This document shows, piece by piece, positions 41,973 to 51,794 of a stretch of 64,000 bases of DNA (within the stretch, counting starts at the first letter, position 1; every line of letters begins with the position of its first letter). A program made the translations under genes and the position numbers. This DNA is from Sphingobacterium multivorum (lineage in GTDB: Bacteria > Bacteroidota > Bacteroidia > Sphingobacteriales > Sphingobacteriaceae): the NCBI RefSeq assembly GCF_039511225.1, contig NZ_CP154261.1, forward strand, positions 1,798,001 to 1,862,000. The letters run 5' to 3'. The notes below the pieces were generated by a model. It worked only from the letters and a program-made list of their open reading frames with translations. It searched no databases and was not told where the DNA came from.

Positions 41973-43316
41973 TTAATAAAGTGTGAACTCAACGCGGCGG
42001 TTTTGTTGACGACCCGCTGCATTTTTATTGGATGCAATTGGTTGGTCCGGACCATATCCAGTCGCTTCGATACGCGACGCATTGGCACCTTGAGATACTA
42101 AATATGCTTTTACAGATTCTGCACGCTCTTTTGATAAGCGCATATTTAATTCACGTGAACCTGTATTATCAGTGTGACCTGCGAGTTTTAAACTGAAATT
42201 CTTTTCGATTAATAATGCAGCAACTTTATTCAATGTGGCATACGAAGTGGAGCGAATCGTTGCTTTGCCCAAATCGAATTCCAGGTTTTTAATGGCATCA
42301 GCAACAACTTTTCTGTCTGCCTCAGTAACCACGACTTTCTCCACGACTTTAGTTTCGTTTTTCACAACAATTGGACAACCCGATCCGTCAACCTGAACAC
42401 CTGAAGGCGTGCCCGGACATTTGTCATATTTGTTGGCAACACCGTCGCCGTCATCATCTTTTAGATCATTGTTTAAGCCATCTAGTTGACCTTGCAAAGC
42501 TTGATTTTTAGCATTCAATGCATCGTTTTGAGCTTTCAAATCATCGTATTTAACCGTGTAATCATTCACGAGGGTTGCTACAGGATTTGAATTATTCAAT
42601 GCAGGCTTGCTGCTGCTGCCCAATGCAAATTCTAGCCCGGCATGTGCATAGGTGAATAGGTCATTTTTGTATTGTTGGGGTGGGTTCGTATTATAACGAT
42701 TGTCAAATCGTTGATTCGCCCAATTCAATTGGTATCCTAACTCAAAGTTGATCCCTTTTGCGACAGCGAATTTCAAACCGAAATCTGCGGGTACAAAGAT
42801 CTTAGAATAGGAATCCCCATATTCGCCTCTGTTTCCACCTGCAATTGCAGCAGTTTCAGCATTCATGACCCCGACACCAATCGATGCATAAGGTTTGATA
42901 AAACTATTGAAAAATCTCCAGTTGGTATTAGCTGCCAAGAACTCACCCGATAGCGCAACAGACCATGGTGTTTTGGTTTCAAAGCCAGTTTGCTTGTCAC
43001 TATTATCATATCCAGCTGTCTTTCCTCCGAAATAAGTTGCTTTCAGTCCGAAAGATGGTGAGATTTGTTTCTTGATATAAGCACTATATCCTAAATTCCA
43101 ATCCAGTTTATCATAGCCACCATTGTTAAATTTGGCGATATTCTGCAAGCTGGTAACACCGGCTCCTACACCGATAGACCAAGTTCTATATTGTGTTGCC
43201 GAGCCTAACGGAGTTGTGCCTTCGATTGATGCTTCTTTTGTGCTTTGTGCAAAGGATGCGGTGGATAGAATTCCTGCCGCAACAAGTAATCCTGATTTTT
43301 TAAGGCTAATTTTCAT
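41973..43316 (-). CDS. OmpA-family outer membrane protein (copy B)
   Basis: This 447-residue paralogue of the preceding protein has the same architecture: signal peptide (ending ASFAQ), beta-barrel to about residue 230, coiled segment, calcium-type repeat DDDGDGVANKYDKCPG and an OmpA domain. From about residue 245 to the end the two proteins differ at only a few positions. Their barrels differ mainly in the exposed loops (for example KFNNGGYDKLD against GFNREGYDDLA). Many synonymous differences remain in the DNA, so the duplication is not very recent or the protein has been held by selection. Confidence 0.93.
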   Translation of the reverse strand: MKISLKKSGLLVAAGILSTASFAQSTKEASIEGTTPLGSATQYRTWSIGVGAGVTSLQNIAKFNNGGYDKLDWNLGYSAYIKKQISPSFGLKATYFGGKTAGYDNSDKQTGFETKTPWSVALSGEFLAANTNWRFFNSFIKPYASIGVGVMNAETAAIAGGNRGEYGDSYSKIFVPADFGLKFAVAKGINFELGYQLNWANQRFDNRYNTNPPQQYKNDLFTYAHAGLEFALGSSSKPALNNSNPVATLVNDYTVKYDDLKAQNDALNAKNQALQGQLDGLNNDLKDDDGDGVANKYDKCPGTPSGVQVDGSGCPIVVKNETKVVEKVVVTEADRKVVADAIKNLEFDLGKATIRSTSYATLNKVAALLIEKNFSLKLAGHTDNTGSRELNMRLSKERAESVKAYLVSQGANASRIEATGYGPDQPIASNKNAAGRQQNRRVEFTLY

Positions 43317-43406
43317 AATGCGTGTTTGTAAAATTATCTACTATAATACTGTTGTTAAATTAACTCACTGAACACTCTTGCAATAAATTTGCCAAAAATT
43401 ATTTGG

Positions 43407-44249
43407 TTACTCTACACGTCCAAAAAAGTTTGGCACCTCAATTTCAAAAGCCAGATGCTTAACAATATTTTCTGTAAAAATGTTTTGGAAAAAAGTTTTC
43501 CTACTTTTTGTAATCAAAATAACATCAACATCTTCATCCCGGATAATGGTATGAATACCGTTTGCAATATTCTCTCGGGAACCTGCAAAATAACTTGGCG
43601 ATTTGATGATATAGGAAATGTCCTCGATACCGGTTTCAGCAATGATCTCTTCAATCCAATTTTCAAGTTTATCTCCTAATGTGTTGATTTCCAGTTTGTT
43701 TTTATTGATGTGAATAAGCTGCAAATGAAAGTTTTTTCCGTACAATGGTATCGCTTGTTTGAGGACTTCAAGTTCTCCGGGTTTGAAATTTGTCAATAAA
43801 GCAATGTTGTCATTTTTGAATTTTATCGCATTTTTCGGGATGGCTAAAACGGGGATCTTCGACTCTTTAATGACATCATAAGTATTGCTTCCGATCAAAA
43901 CAGATTCGAGTCCGGTAACTCCTTTTGTACCCATAACCACGGTTTGATAGTTCTCTTTTATCTCTTGTTTTTCCAATGTTTCGGCCAAAATACCATTGGC
44001 AAATAGGGTAGAAATTTTAAGCGAAGGATATTCCTGTAGAAGTTCGGCTACAAGTTTTTCCATCTGATGGCGGGCTTCTCCCTCGGTGGGGTCCACTAAA
44101 TGCTTCGCATTTGCAAATTTGTTGATATGTGAAGTGAACGAATGAAAGAGTGTAATCTCATCATGTGTTGTCGCTGCGATTTGAGCTGCATAAAACGCGG
44201 CAATTCGTGCGTTTTCGGAATAATCTACGGGTATTAATAGTTTAGACAT
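43407..44249 (-). CDS. Universal stress protein (tandem domains)
   Basis: This 280-residue protein has two UspA-type domains. The first (1-145) starts MSKLLIPVDYSENARIAAFY and ends VVMGTKGVTGLESVLIGSNT, which contains the GxxG-type nucleotide-binding signature. The second (about 150-280) is degenerate. Usp proteins help cells survive starvation and stress, often by binding ATP. It follows a similar gene by 10 bases, and the two form an operon. Confidence 0.88.
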   Translation of the reverse strand: MSKLLIPVDYSENARIAAFYAAQIAATTHDEITLFHSFTSHINKFANAKHLVDPTEGEARHQMEKLVAELLQEYPSLKISTLFANGILAETLEKQEIKENYQTVVMGTKGVTGLESVLIGSNTYDVIKESKIPVLAIPKNAIKFKNDNIALLTNFKPGELEVLKQAIPLYGKNFHLQLIHINKNKLEINTLGDKLENWIEEIIAETGIEDISYIIKSPSYFAGSRENIANGIHTIIRDEDVDVILITKSRKTFFQNIFTENIVKHLAFEIEVPNFFGRVE

Positions 44250-44259
44250 GGCTATAAGG

Positions 44260-45108
44260 TTATGCTTTAGTGAAAAATATTGGAACTAAGGGATGACTAA
44301 ATAGTGCTTTTGCAACTGAACGCGTAAAGACACGTTCAAAGAACGATTTTCTCGATCGTGTCACCAATAATATTTTGATCTTTTCCTCATGGATCATCTC
44401 ATTAATGACTTCCGGAACTGTATCGAGGTCTTCAATATCACCCTGTATTGAATCGACCTCGATAGCAATGTTGGTCACACCGATATATTTTTTGATCTTA
44501 TATTTCCATACTTCAAGCTTGTCTTCGATTCTGTTTTCTGATGAATGATCGTAGTGAACATGCATCAATTTTAATTCAAAGTCTTTGCCGATAATGTTAA
44601 CAAAATCCTGTACGGTCTGTACCTCTTCTTCTTTAAAATTAGACAGTAAACCAACTTTGTCAATAGGTGTAAAGGAAGCTTCAGTTGGAATGGCCAAGAC
44701 AGGTATCTTGGCTTTTTTGCTGATGACATAGGTTGTGCTGCCGATTAGCTGGCTATCGTCATTGGTGATGCCCTTAGTACCCATGATGACAAAATCAAAC
44801 CGATTAGGAGTGGCGAGTTCCGGCAGCGTTTCTGTAATCATACCGCGCTCACATTGCGTTGTTAGTTCAACCGAAGGATGCTTTAATTTTATTGATTCTG
44901 CCAGATTTTTGATCAGGATATCAGCTTTGAATGTTGAAGAATTAGCCTCATTACGGCCATTTTCCTCTTCAAATACTGCAGAAGCTGAAGTATAATTGTG
45001 GTAAAGATGGAGTGAATATCCTTTTTCGAGAGCAAGATCCACTGCGTAATTTACAGCATTATTAGAATGAGCCGAAAAATCTACCGGTAGTAGAATGTTT
45101 TTTTTCAT
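44260..45108 (-). CDS. Universal stress protein (tandem domains)
   Basis: This 282-residue protein is the first gene of a two-gene Usp operon. It starts MKKNILLPVDFSAHSNNAVN, and the first domain contains FDFVIMGTKGITNDDSQLIG. The second domain lacks the glycine-rich signature. It is similar in layout to the next gene and probably arose by duplication. A well-matched promoter lies about 105-135 bases upstream. Confidence 0.88.
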   Translation of the reverse strand: MKKNILLPVDFSAHSNNAVNYAVDLALEKGYSLHLYHNYTSASAVFEEENGRNEANSSTFKADILIKNLAESIKLKHPSVELTTQCERGMITETLPELATPNRFDFVIMGTKGITNDDSQLIGSTTYVISKKAKIPVLAIPTEASFTPIDKVGLLSNFKEEEVQTVQDFVNIIGKDFELKLMHVHYDHSSENRIEDKLEVWKYKIKKYIGVTNIAIEVDSIQGDIEDLDTVPEVINEMIHEEKIKILLVTRSRKSFFERVFTRSVAKALFSHPLVPIFFTKA

Positions 45109-45198
45109 TAGAAGGAATTTAATCTACAAAATCTAATCTTATTTATTTTGCCTTTAGGGAATATGCGTGAAAGTGTACTAGATTCCCTATCTTACTAT

Positions 45199-45243
45199 CA
45201 AATGTAATAAAACAAATGTAATTGTGAATGACCTTAAGTCAAA
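45199..45243 (-). promoter_or_regulatory. Promoter of the universal stress protein operon
   Basis: On the minus strand: TTTG (45243-45240), a 19-base spacer and TACATTTG (45220-45213). A second copy of TACATTTG lies 14 bases further downstream (45206-45199). The leader would be about 95-105 bases. The rest of the 45109-45529 spacer holds only this and the alaS promoter. Confidence 0.65.
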
Positions 45244-45477
45244 TAGTTTTTGTTGTTTTACATGTTGAATTTGACGAGCTTTAGACAAATATGAATAACG
45301 AATAACACTTTTAAAATGTTGTATTTAATATCAGTTTGTGATTTCTATCACCTATAAAATACCTGTGCCCTAATTGTCTGTATGTTATGTCCTGATTTTT
45401 TTGTTTGAAAAGTCAATATTGATTTTTGATCGTTTAGAGAAAACAGTCGTTTCAAGGTCAATATATGGAATTCTACA

Positions 45478-45508
45478 TTGCATAACCTACCAATTTTGAG
45501 TAAGTTTG
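45478..45508 (+). promoter_or_regulatory. alaS promoter
   Basis: TTG (45478-45480), a 20-base spacer and TAAGTTTG (45501-45508) followed by C match the Bacteroidota consensus. The leader is about 16 bases. Confidence 0.75.
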
Positions 45509-45529
45509 CACATATTTTTAGATAATTAA

Positions 45530-48145
45530 ATGACAAGTAGAGAAATTCGTCAAGCCTTTCTGGACTTTTTTAAAAGTAAAGGGCATCAGATAGTACCTTC
45601 GGCACCAGTAGTTGTAAAAAATGACCCTACATTAATGTTTACCAATGCGGGGATGAATCAATTCAAAGATTTGTTTCTTGGTGAAGCACCCATCAAATTT
45701 CCACGTGTTGCCGATACACAACGTTGTTTGCGTGTTTCCGGCAAACACAATGATTTGGAAGAAGTAGGGATTGATACCTATCACCATACATTGTTTGAGA
45801 TGTTAGGAAATTGGAGCTTTGGTGATTACTTTAAGAAAGAAGCTATTGCTTGGGCCTGGGAACTGTTGACAGAAGTATATAAGTTAGACAAGGATCGTTT
45901 ATATGTAACTATTTTTGAAGGGGATGCAAAAGAAGGTTTAGAACGTGATATGGAAGCTTTCGATTTCTGGAAAGAGTGGATTGGCGAAGATAGAATTCTC
46001 CTTGGAAACAAAAAAGATAACTTCTGGGAAATGGGCGAGACAGGACCTTGTGGGCCTTGTTCCGAAATTCACTTCGATATGCGCAGTGCAGAAGAGCGTA
46101 GACAAACTTCAGGACAGAGTTTGGTCAATGCAGACCACCCTCAAGTAATTGAGATCTGGAATCTTGTTTTTATGCAGTTTAATCGCTTGAAAGATGGTTC
46201 GCTTCAGTCATTACCAGCTAAACATGTTGATACAGGAATGGGCTTTGAGCGTTTGGTGCGATGCATCCAGGGAAAGACCTCCAATTATGATACAGACGTA
46301 TTTACACCTACCATTGATTTTATTTCTGGGAAGTCAGGCATAAAATACGGTATAGATGAAAAGTCTGATATTGCTATGCGTGTAGTGTCTGATCACATTC
46401 GTGCGGTTAGTTTTGCAATTGCCGATGGTCAATTGCCATCTAATAATAAAGCTGGTTATGTGATCCGTCGTATTTTACGTCGCGCGGTACGTTATGCTTA
46501 TACATTTTTAGGTTTTAAGACTCCTTTTATCAACGAACTCGTCCCTGTATTGGCATCACAGTTTGCCGGTGTATTCGACGAACTGATTCAACAGCAGGAT
46601 TTTGTACAGAAAGTAATCTTAGAGGAAGAAGTTTCTTTCCTAAGAACATTGTCTACGGGGGTCCAACGATTTGAAAATTATGTAGAGGATCACAGCGTAA
46701 TTAATGGTGATTTTGCTTTCGAGCTTTATGATACTTACGGATTTCCGATCGACTTAACTGAATTATTGGCCCGAGAGAAAGGGTTAACGGTTGATATGGA
46801 AGGTTTCAACCAAGCACTTCAAATTCAAAAGGATCGTTCTCGTGCTGCCACTGCTATAGATACAGGTGATTGGGTTGTGGTAAATGATGATGAGGGATTT
46901 GAATTCGTAGGCTACGACACATTAACTGCCGTTACAGAGGTTATTAAATACCGTAAGGTTGTAGCAAAAAATAAAGAGCAATTCCAATTGGTGCTTTCTG
47001 TTAGTCCTTTTTATGCTGAGGGTGGTGGCCAAGTTGGTGACTCTGGAGAATTGGTTTCCGAGGAAACGGGCGAAAAGATTTATATAACGGATACAAAAAA
47101 AGAAAATGGTCTATTTGTACATTTTACAAACAAATTGCCATTAGAATTGAAAGGAACATTTGTTGCTCAGGTCGATAAAACCAAAAGAATCGATACCGAA
47201 AACAATCACTCGGCGACCCATTTATTACATGCTGCGCTAAAACAGGTGCTAGGAAGCCATGTGAATCAAAAGGGATCATTGGTCAACGCCGATATTTTAC
47301 GCTTTGACATCTCTCATTTTGCGAAAATGACTGACGAAGAGATTAAACAAGTTGAAGATATTGTCAATGCTAAAATTCGTGAAAATATTCCGCTGAAAGA
47401 GGAACGTAATGTCCCTTATCAACAGGCATTAGACTCGGGTGTAACAGCACTATTTGGTGAAAAGTATGGCGATTTTGTTCGTGTGATCACCTTTGAAGAT
47501 CAATATTCTAAAGAATTATGTGGTGGTACGCATGTCAAAGCAACTGGTCAAATTGGGTTTTTTAAAATTGTTTCTGAATCTGCTGTTGCAGCCGGTGTAC
47601 GTCGTATTGAGGCAATTACCGGAACTCGTTCAGCTTCGGTTATCCGTGAGCATTTCGAATTGGTGCATCACCTGAAAGAGCTTATGAATAATCCAAAGGA
47701 TTTCGTTTCTGCATTAGGTAAAATCATCGACGAAAATGGCGCTTTGAAGAAAGAAGTCGAGAAAAGCATTACAGAAAAATCCTTGGCATTGAAGTCAGAT
47801 CTGGAAGCGAAGATTCAACAAGTTGGATCTATAAACTTCTTGTCCACAATTGTTGATCTGCCCAATGCCGAAGCTGTGAAAACCCTAGCCTATGCGGTTA
47901 AGGGGGCGGTTAACAACTTGTTTTTGGTCATCGGTGCTGAGTTTGAAGGTAAACCAAGTTTGACCGTTGTCATATCAGATGAATTGGCCAAAGAAAAAGG
48001 GTTGAACGCAAGTCATATTGTTCGTGATTTAGCGAAGGATATCCAAGGTGGCGGAGGTGGTCAACCATTTTTCGCAACAGCTGGAGGTAAGAACCCTGCT
48101 GGATTAAAGTTTGCAATTGAGCGCGCAATAGATTTTTTGAAATAA
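45530..48145 (+). CDS. alaS: Alanyl-tRNA synthetase
   Basis: This enzyme charges tRNA-Ala. Its 871-residue length is normal. The class II catalytic domain is N-terminal (MTSREIRQAFLDFFKSKGHQ, FTNAGMNQFKDLFLG). A tRNA-binding domain follows, then the editing domain with HSATHLLHAALKQVLGSHV and the zinc-binding CGGTHV. The C-terminal C-Ala domain ends with a Gly-rich segment (IQGGGGGQPFFATAGGK). All editing-site residues I can check are present. It is a single gene. Confidence 0.98.
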   Translation: MTSREIRQAFLDFFKSKGHQIVPSAPVVVKNDPTLMFTNAGMNQFKDLFLGEAPIKFPRVADTQRCLRVSGKHNDLEEVGIDTYHHTLFEMLGNWSFGDYFKKEAIAWAWELLTEVYKLDKDRLYVTIFEGDAKEGLERDMEAFDFWKEWIGEDRILLGNKKDNFWEMGETGPCGPCSEIHFDMRSAEERRQTSGQSLVNADHPQVIEIWNLVFMQFNRLKDGSLQSLPAKHVDTGMGFERLVRCIQGKTSNYDTDVFTPTIDFISGKSGIKYGIDEKSDIAMRVVSDHIRAVSFAIADGQLPSNNKAGYVIRRILRRAVRYAYTFLGFKTPFINELVPVLASQFAGVFDELIQQQDFVQKVILEEEVSFLRTLSTGVQRFENYVEDHSVINGDFAFELYDTYGFPIDLTELLAREKGLTVDMEGFNQALQIQKDRSRAATAIDTGDWVVVNDDEGFEFVGYDTLTAVTEVIKYRKVVAKNKEQFQLVLSVSPFYAEGGGQVGDSGELVSEETGEKIYITDTKKENGLFVHFTNKLPLELKGTFVAQVDKTKRIDTENNHSATHLLHAALKQVLGSHVNQKGSLVNADILRFDISHFAKMTDEEIKQVEDIVNAKIRENIPLKEERNVPYQQALDSGVTALFGEKYGDFVRVITFEDQYSKELCGGTHVKATGQIGFFKIVSESAVAAGVRRIEAITGTRSASVIREHFELVHHLKELMNNPKDFVSALGKIIDENGALKKEVEKSITEKSLALKSDLEAKIQQVGSINFLSTIVDLPNAEAVKTLAYAVKGAVNNLFLVIGAEFEGKPSLTVVISDELAKEKGLNASHIVRDLAKDIQGGGGGQPFFATAGGKNPAGLKFAIERAIDFLK

Positions 48146-48165
48146 ATTTTATACAATACCAAGCC

Positions 48166-48212
48166 ATCAGATTTATTCGACATCTTCGTTGGAAGATCCG
48201 GATAAATCTGAT
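48166..48212. terminator. Long hairpin downstream of alaS
   Basis: ATCAGATTTAT pairs with ATAAATCTGAT and, after a small internal loop, ATCTTC pairs with GAAGAT around GTTG. It is a strong 17-bp stem but has no T run after it, so it may be a weak terminator or an mRNA 3'-end stabiliser. Confidence 0.5.
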
Positions 48213-48313
48213 CGTTTGCACGATTCTTTAAGTTGTGACATGTAAGGTGAATCAAACGGAGCAAAGCCATTTGCGTAATTGGGAATAGGTACTTAACAAA
48301 TAAAAATAAACGG

Positions 48314-49411
48314 ATGAAAAAGGCAGTTTTTTTAGCAGTAGGGATCGTTGGTTTGATGATGGGTTGCCAAAATAAAGAGCAGTTTACCATCGCTGGAAAT
48401 GTCGAAAATCCTGGTAATATCAAAGTTATTTCATTATATGAAGGTGATACCAAGCTGGATTCTATGTTTTTTGGCGATAATAACAAATTTCAGTTCATAC
48501 GACCTGCTAGCCAATCCAGACTGTTGTCTTTGCGTATCGGTAAAAATCGGTATGATTTGATTGCTTCTCCGGGGGAGACGATCACATTTAAGACAGATCT
48601 TCACAAAGATGTAAATGATTATCAGGTGGATGGTTCTGAATTGTCAAAGACGATACAGCCTTTTGCCAAAGAGCGAAATTATCGCGATTATCTACAGGAC
48701 TCCTTACAGTCGGTGTTTTCTAAGCTAACAGCCAATTCAACAGCAGCTGAGATCGAAAAGATTCGTGCTGAATATAAATCAAAGTTTGCTGAAGAATTGC
48801 GTACATATACAAAAAAAGCCGTCGATTTCTCTAATAAACACAATGATCTTGCAGGTTTTTATGCGATCTCTACCTTAGATCCCGAAGTCGCCGAAAATGA
48901 AATCATTACCTATGCAGAGAAAATAAAAAATGAATTTACGGAGAACAGATATGTGACACAGTTTAAAGAGGAGACCCAAAAGCTGAAAAAAATGGCAATT
49001 GGGCAACCTGCTCCCGAACTGACTTCATTTACGCCTTCCAACAAAGAGGTAAAATTGTCCAGTTTTAAAGGTAAATACACTTTAGTGGACTTTTGGGCTT
49101 CGTGGTGTATGCCTTGTCGTCAGGAGAACCCCAATCTCGTTAGGTTGTACCATACTTACCATGCTAAAGGCTTTGATATACTCTCCGTTTCATTTGACGA
49201 TAATCCAGGTTCGTGGATGCGTGCTATCGAAGATGACAAGTTGACTTGGACACATGTATCAGATTTGAAAGCTTGGAGCTCACCCGTTGTTATTGATTAC
49301 CGTGTGAAAGCCTTGCCTACCTCCTATATTCTCGATCCGAACGGCATTATTATAGCAAAGAATTTGCGCGGAGAGGAGCTGGAGGCATTTTTGAAGAAAA
49401 CAATTAAGTAG
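48314..49411 (+). CDS. TlpA-like thiol-disulfide lipoprotein (DUF4369 plus thioredoxin)
   Basis: The 365-residue protein has a lipoprotein signal (GLMMGCQNK). A DUF4369-type N-terminal domain (about 22-115, FTIAGNVENPGNIKVISLYE) and a helical spacer come next. The thioredoxin-fold AhpC/TSA domain (about 230-365) has the redox pair WCMPC (Cys265 and Cys268) and the cis-proline in KALPTSYILDPNG. It should act as a periplasmic thiol reductase. Substrates are not evident, and several such proteins usually exist in Bacteroidota. Confidence 0.9.
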   Translation: MKKAVFLAVGIVGLMMGCQNKEQFTIAGNVENPGNIKVISLYEGDTKLDSMFFGDNNKFQFIRPASQSRLLSLRIGKNRYDLIASPGETITFKTDLHKDVNDYQVDGSELSKTIQPFAKERNYRDYLQDSLQSVFSKLTANSTAAEIEKIRAEYKSKFAEELRTYTKKAVDFSNKHNDLAGFYAISTLDPEVAENEIITYAEKIKNEFTENRYVTQFKEETQKLKKMAIGQPAPELTSFTPSNKEVKLSSFKGKYTLVDFWASWCMPCRQENPNLVRLYHTYHAKGFDILSVSFDDNPGSWMRAIEDDKLTWTHVSDLKAWSSPVVIDYRVKALPTSYILDPNGIIIAKNLRGEELEAFLKKTIK

Positions 49412-49514
49412 TCAATGTGTTATTGTTAAATATTATATTACTTAATAATTTGGTAACATTAGATTAACTGATTGTTATCATTTTGTTTATAATTTAGCAA
49501 AAAAAATAAGACAA

Positions 49515-50210
49515 ATGAGTTCTTCGAAACAAAAGATTTTAATTGTTGATGACGAAAAAGATATCTTGGATTTAATTGCATTCAACTTAAATCGTGAAGG
49601 TTATCAGGTCTCTACAGCGCAAAATGGAGAAGAGGCAATCAACGTTGCCAAACAAGTAAATCCGGACCTCATCATTTTGGATGTGATGATGCCAAAGATG
49701 GACGGAATTGAAGCTTGTCGCATCATGCGCGCAATGCCTGAATTCAAGAGTACATTCATGGTGTTTTTGACTGCTAGAAGCGAAGAGTATTCGGAGATCG
49801 CAGGATTTCATGTCGGTGCAGACGACTATATTGCAAAGCCGATCAAACCGCGTGCGCTAATGAGCCGCATCAATGCTATCTTAAGAAGAAATGCTTCCGA
49901 AGAGTCAGATGCTGCCGTTCAGGATAAAATTGAAATTGCCGATTTGGTTATTGATCGAGATTCTTTCCTAGTCTACAAAGGGGAACAAAAGATCGTTCTT
50001 GCAAAGAAAGAGTTTGAGCTATTATATTTGTTGGCTTCAAAACCGAATAAGGTGTTTACGCGTGAACAGATCTTAAAGAGCATCTGGGAAGATTCTGTTG
50101 TTGTGACTAACCGTACAATTGACGTTCACATCCGCAAGCTGCGTGAAAAGATAGGAGACGATTATGTAACCACTGTAAAAGGAGTGGGATACAAATTCGA
50201 TAAAGAATAG
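49515..50210 (+). CDS. OmpR/PhoB-family response regulator (orphan)
   Basis: The 231-residue regulator has acidic residues D12/D13, phospho-acceptor D56 (LIILDVMMPKMDG), a Thr in FLTARS, a Lys in YIAKPIKPR and a winged-helix DNA-binding domain (about 130-230, KEFELLYLLASKPNKVFTRE and TVKGVGYKF). No kinase gene is adjacent, so the partner is encoded elsewhere. The sequence is close to the PhoB/RprY type of Bacteroidota, but the target is unknown. It is a single gene with its own terminator. Confidence 0.93.
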   Translation: MSSSKQKILIVDDEKDILDLIAFNLNREGYQVSTAQNGEEAINVAKQVNPDLIILDVMMPKMDGIEACRIMRAMPEFKSTFMVFLTARSEEYSEIAGFHVGADDYIAKPIKPRALMSRINAILRRNASEESDAAVQDKIEIADLVIDRDSFLVYKGEQKIVLAKKEFELLYLLASKPNKVFTREQILKSIWEDSVVVTNRTIDVHIRKLREKIGDDYVTTVKGVGYKFDKE

Positions 50211-50212
50211 AG

Positions 50213-50237
50213 AAAGAGGCCAAAGCCTCTTTTTTTA
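50213..50237 (+). terminator. Terminator of the orphan response regulator
   Basis: AAAGAGGC, CAAA, GCCTCTTT form a perfect 8-bp stem followed by T's, 3 bases after the stop codon. Confidence 0.9.
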
Positions 50238-50390
50238 TTGATTAACTTTCCGCAGTATAGATTCGATACGATTCGCCTTGCGCCAAATCTGGACAAATAT
50301 GGAGCAGATGTTTCCAATTTAACATAGGGGAAAGGAGCGGATTTAGTGAAGGAATTGCCATCGTTATAGGGAACTCTTTCTCGAGATGAC

Positions 50391-50421
50391 TTGATATCAC
50401 CGCAACAAATCTTTACTTTTG
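50391..50421 (+). promoter_or_regulatory. pyrC promoter
   Basis: TTG (50391-50393), a 20-base spacer and TACTTTTG (50414-50421) match the Bacteroidota consensus. An in-frame TTG start at 50391 would fall inside the -33 box, which supports the ATG at 50448 as the real start. Confidence 0.7.
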
Positions 50422-50447
50422 ACCTAAAGCAAAGTAAAAATTTCAAC

Positions 50448-51785
50448 ATGTCATCTATTCTTATAAAATCTGCACAACTAGTCAATGAAGGTAAAGTTGA
50501 GGTTGCTGATGTATATATCAGCAATGGTCGAATCGAAATGATTGCTCAGGAAATTAATCATCCTGCTGATCAGGAGATAAATGCTGAGGGGCTACACTTG
50601 CTACCGGGACTTATCGATGACCAGGTTCATTTTAGAGAACCCGGGTTAACTTATAAAGCGGATATATGGCATGAGAGCCGCGCCGCAGTTGCCGGTGGGA
50701 CAACCTCCTTCATGGAAATGCCTAATACTGTCCCGAATACGTTGACCCAGCAGTTGCTTCAAGATAAATATGATATTGCAGCAAAAAATGCATTGGCCAA
50801 TTACTCATTCTTTATGGGGGCGGCTAATGATAATCTTGAGGAGGTGCTTAAAACTAATCCAAGGGACGTCTGTGGTATCAAAGTTTTTATGGGTTCATCT
50901 ACAGGGAATATGTTGGTGGATAATGAAAAAGCGTTGGAAGGGATCTTTGCGAATGCTCCGACCTTGGTAGCTACGCATTGTGAAGACGAGGCGACGATAA
51001 AGGCAAATCTGGCCCTATTTAAGGAAAAATATGGTGAGGATGGATTGAAAATTGAGATGCATCCATTGATTCGTTCTGAGGAAGCCTGCTATTTATCCTC
51101 GTCGAAAGCTGTCGAATTGGCAAAAAAGCATAATACACGCTTGCATATCCTTCATATATCAACAGCCAAAGAAATTGCATTATTTAGTCATGATATTCCA
51201 TTAAAGGATAAAAAAATAACGGCTGAAGCTTGTATCCATCACCTTTGGTTTTCTGATCAGGACTATGCTTCAAAAGGTAATTTTATCAAATGGAATCCAG
51301 CTGTAAAAACCGCCAATGATCGCGACCAAATTCTAAAAGCTTTATTAGATGGGCATATCGATGTGATAGCAACAGATCATGCTCCGCATACAATGGAGGA
51401 AAAATCGCAGCCCTATGCTTCAGCGCCAAGCGGAGGACCTCTTGTACAGCATGCATTGCAAGCCTTGTTGGATATGGTCAAAGCGGGAAAAATGACCCTG
51501 GAACAATTGGTGCAGAAATCTGCACACAATACGGCTACATTGTTCCAAATCGAAGATAGAGGTTACATTCGTGAGGGTTATTGGGCCGATCTTGTGTTGG
51601 TCGATCTGAATAAACCTTATACGGTTTCGAAAGCAAATATCCTGTCAAAATGTGGCTGGTCACCATTTGAGGGACACACATTTAGCTCGACGATTGAACA
51701 TACTTTTGTATCAGGTAAACTTGCTTTCTCCAATGGGCAACTTATTGAGAAAGGTGCTGGTGAACGTCTGTTGTTCAACCGATAG
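50448..51785 (+). CDS. pyrC: Dihydroorotase
   Basis: This enzyme converts carbamoyl-aspartate to dihydroorotate in pyrimidine synthesis. The 445-residue protein is of the amidohydrolase fold. It shows DDQVHFREPGL, HCEDEAT, LHILHIS and DVIATDHAPHTMEEK, plus the family GNFIKWNPAVKT. The first metal His of the usual HxH motif is Gln (DQVH). As I recall, this is shared by Bacteroidota homologues such as the Porphyromonas enzyme, so it is probably not a loss of function. It heads an operon with an LD-carboxypeptidase and an M14 carboxypeptidase, with gaps of 9 bases and 1 base. Confidence 0.93.
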   Translation: MSSILIKSAQLVNEGKVEVADVYISNGRIEMIAQEINHPADQEINAEGLHLLPGLIDDQVHFREPGLTYKADIWHESRAAVAGGTTSFMEMPNTVPNTLTQQLLQDKYDIAAKNALANYSFFMGAANDNLEEVLKTNPRDVCGIKVFMGSSTGNMLVDNEKALEGIFANAPTLVATHCEDEATIKANLALFKEKYGEDGLKIEMHPLIRSEEACYLSSSKAVELAKKHNTRLHILHISTAKEIALFSHDIPLKDKKITAEACIHHLWFSDQDYASKGNFIKWNPAVKTANDRDQILKALLDGHIDVIATDHAPHTMEEKSQPYASAPSGGPLVQHALQALLDMVKAGKMTLEQLVQKSAHNTATLFQIEDRGYIREGYWADLVLVDLNKPYTVSKANILSKCGWSPFEGHTFSSTIEHTFVSGKLAFSNGQLIEKGAGERLLFNR

Positions 51786-51794
51786 TATTTAAAG

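Noticed and set aside
50591..50650. Dihydroorotase as inactive because of DQVH in place of HxH
   Set aside because: The remaining metal and substrate residues are intact, and I believe other Bacteroidota enzymes have the same change.
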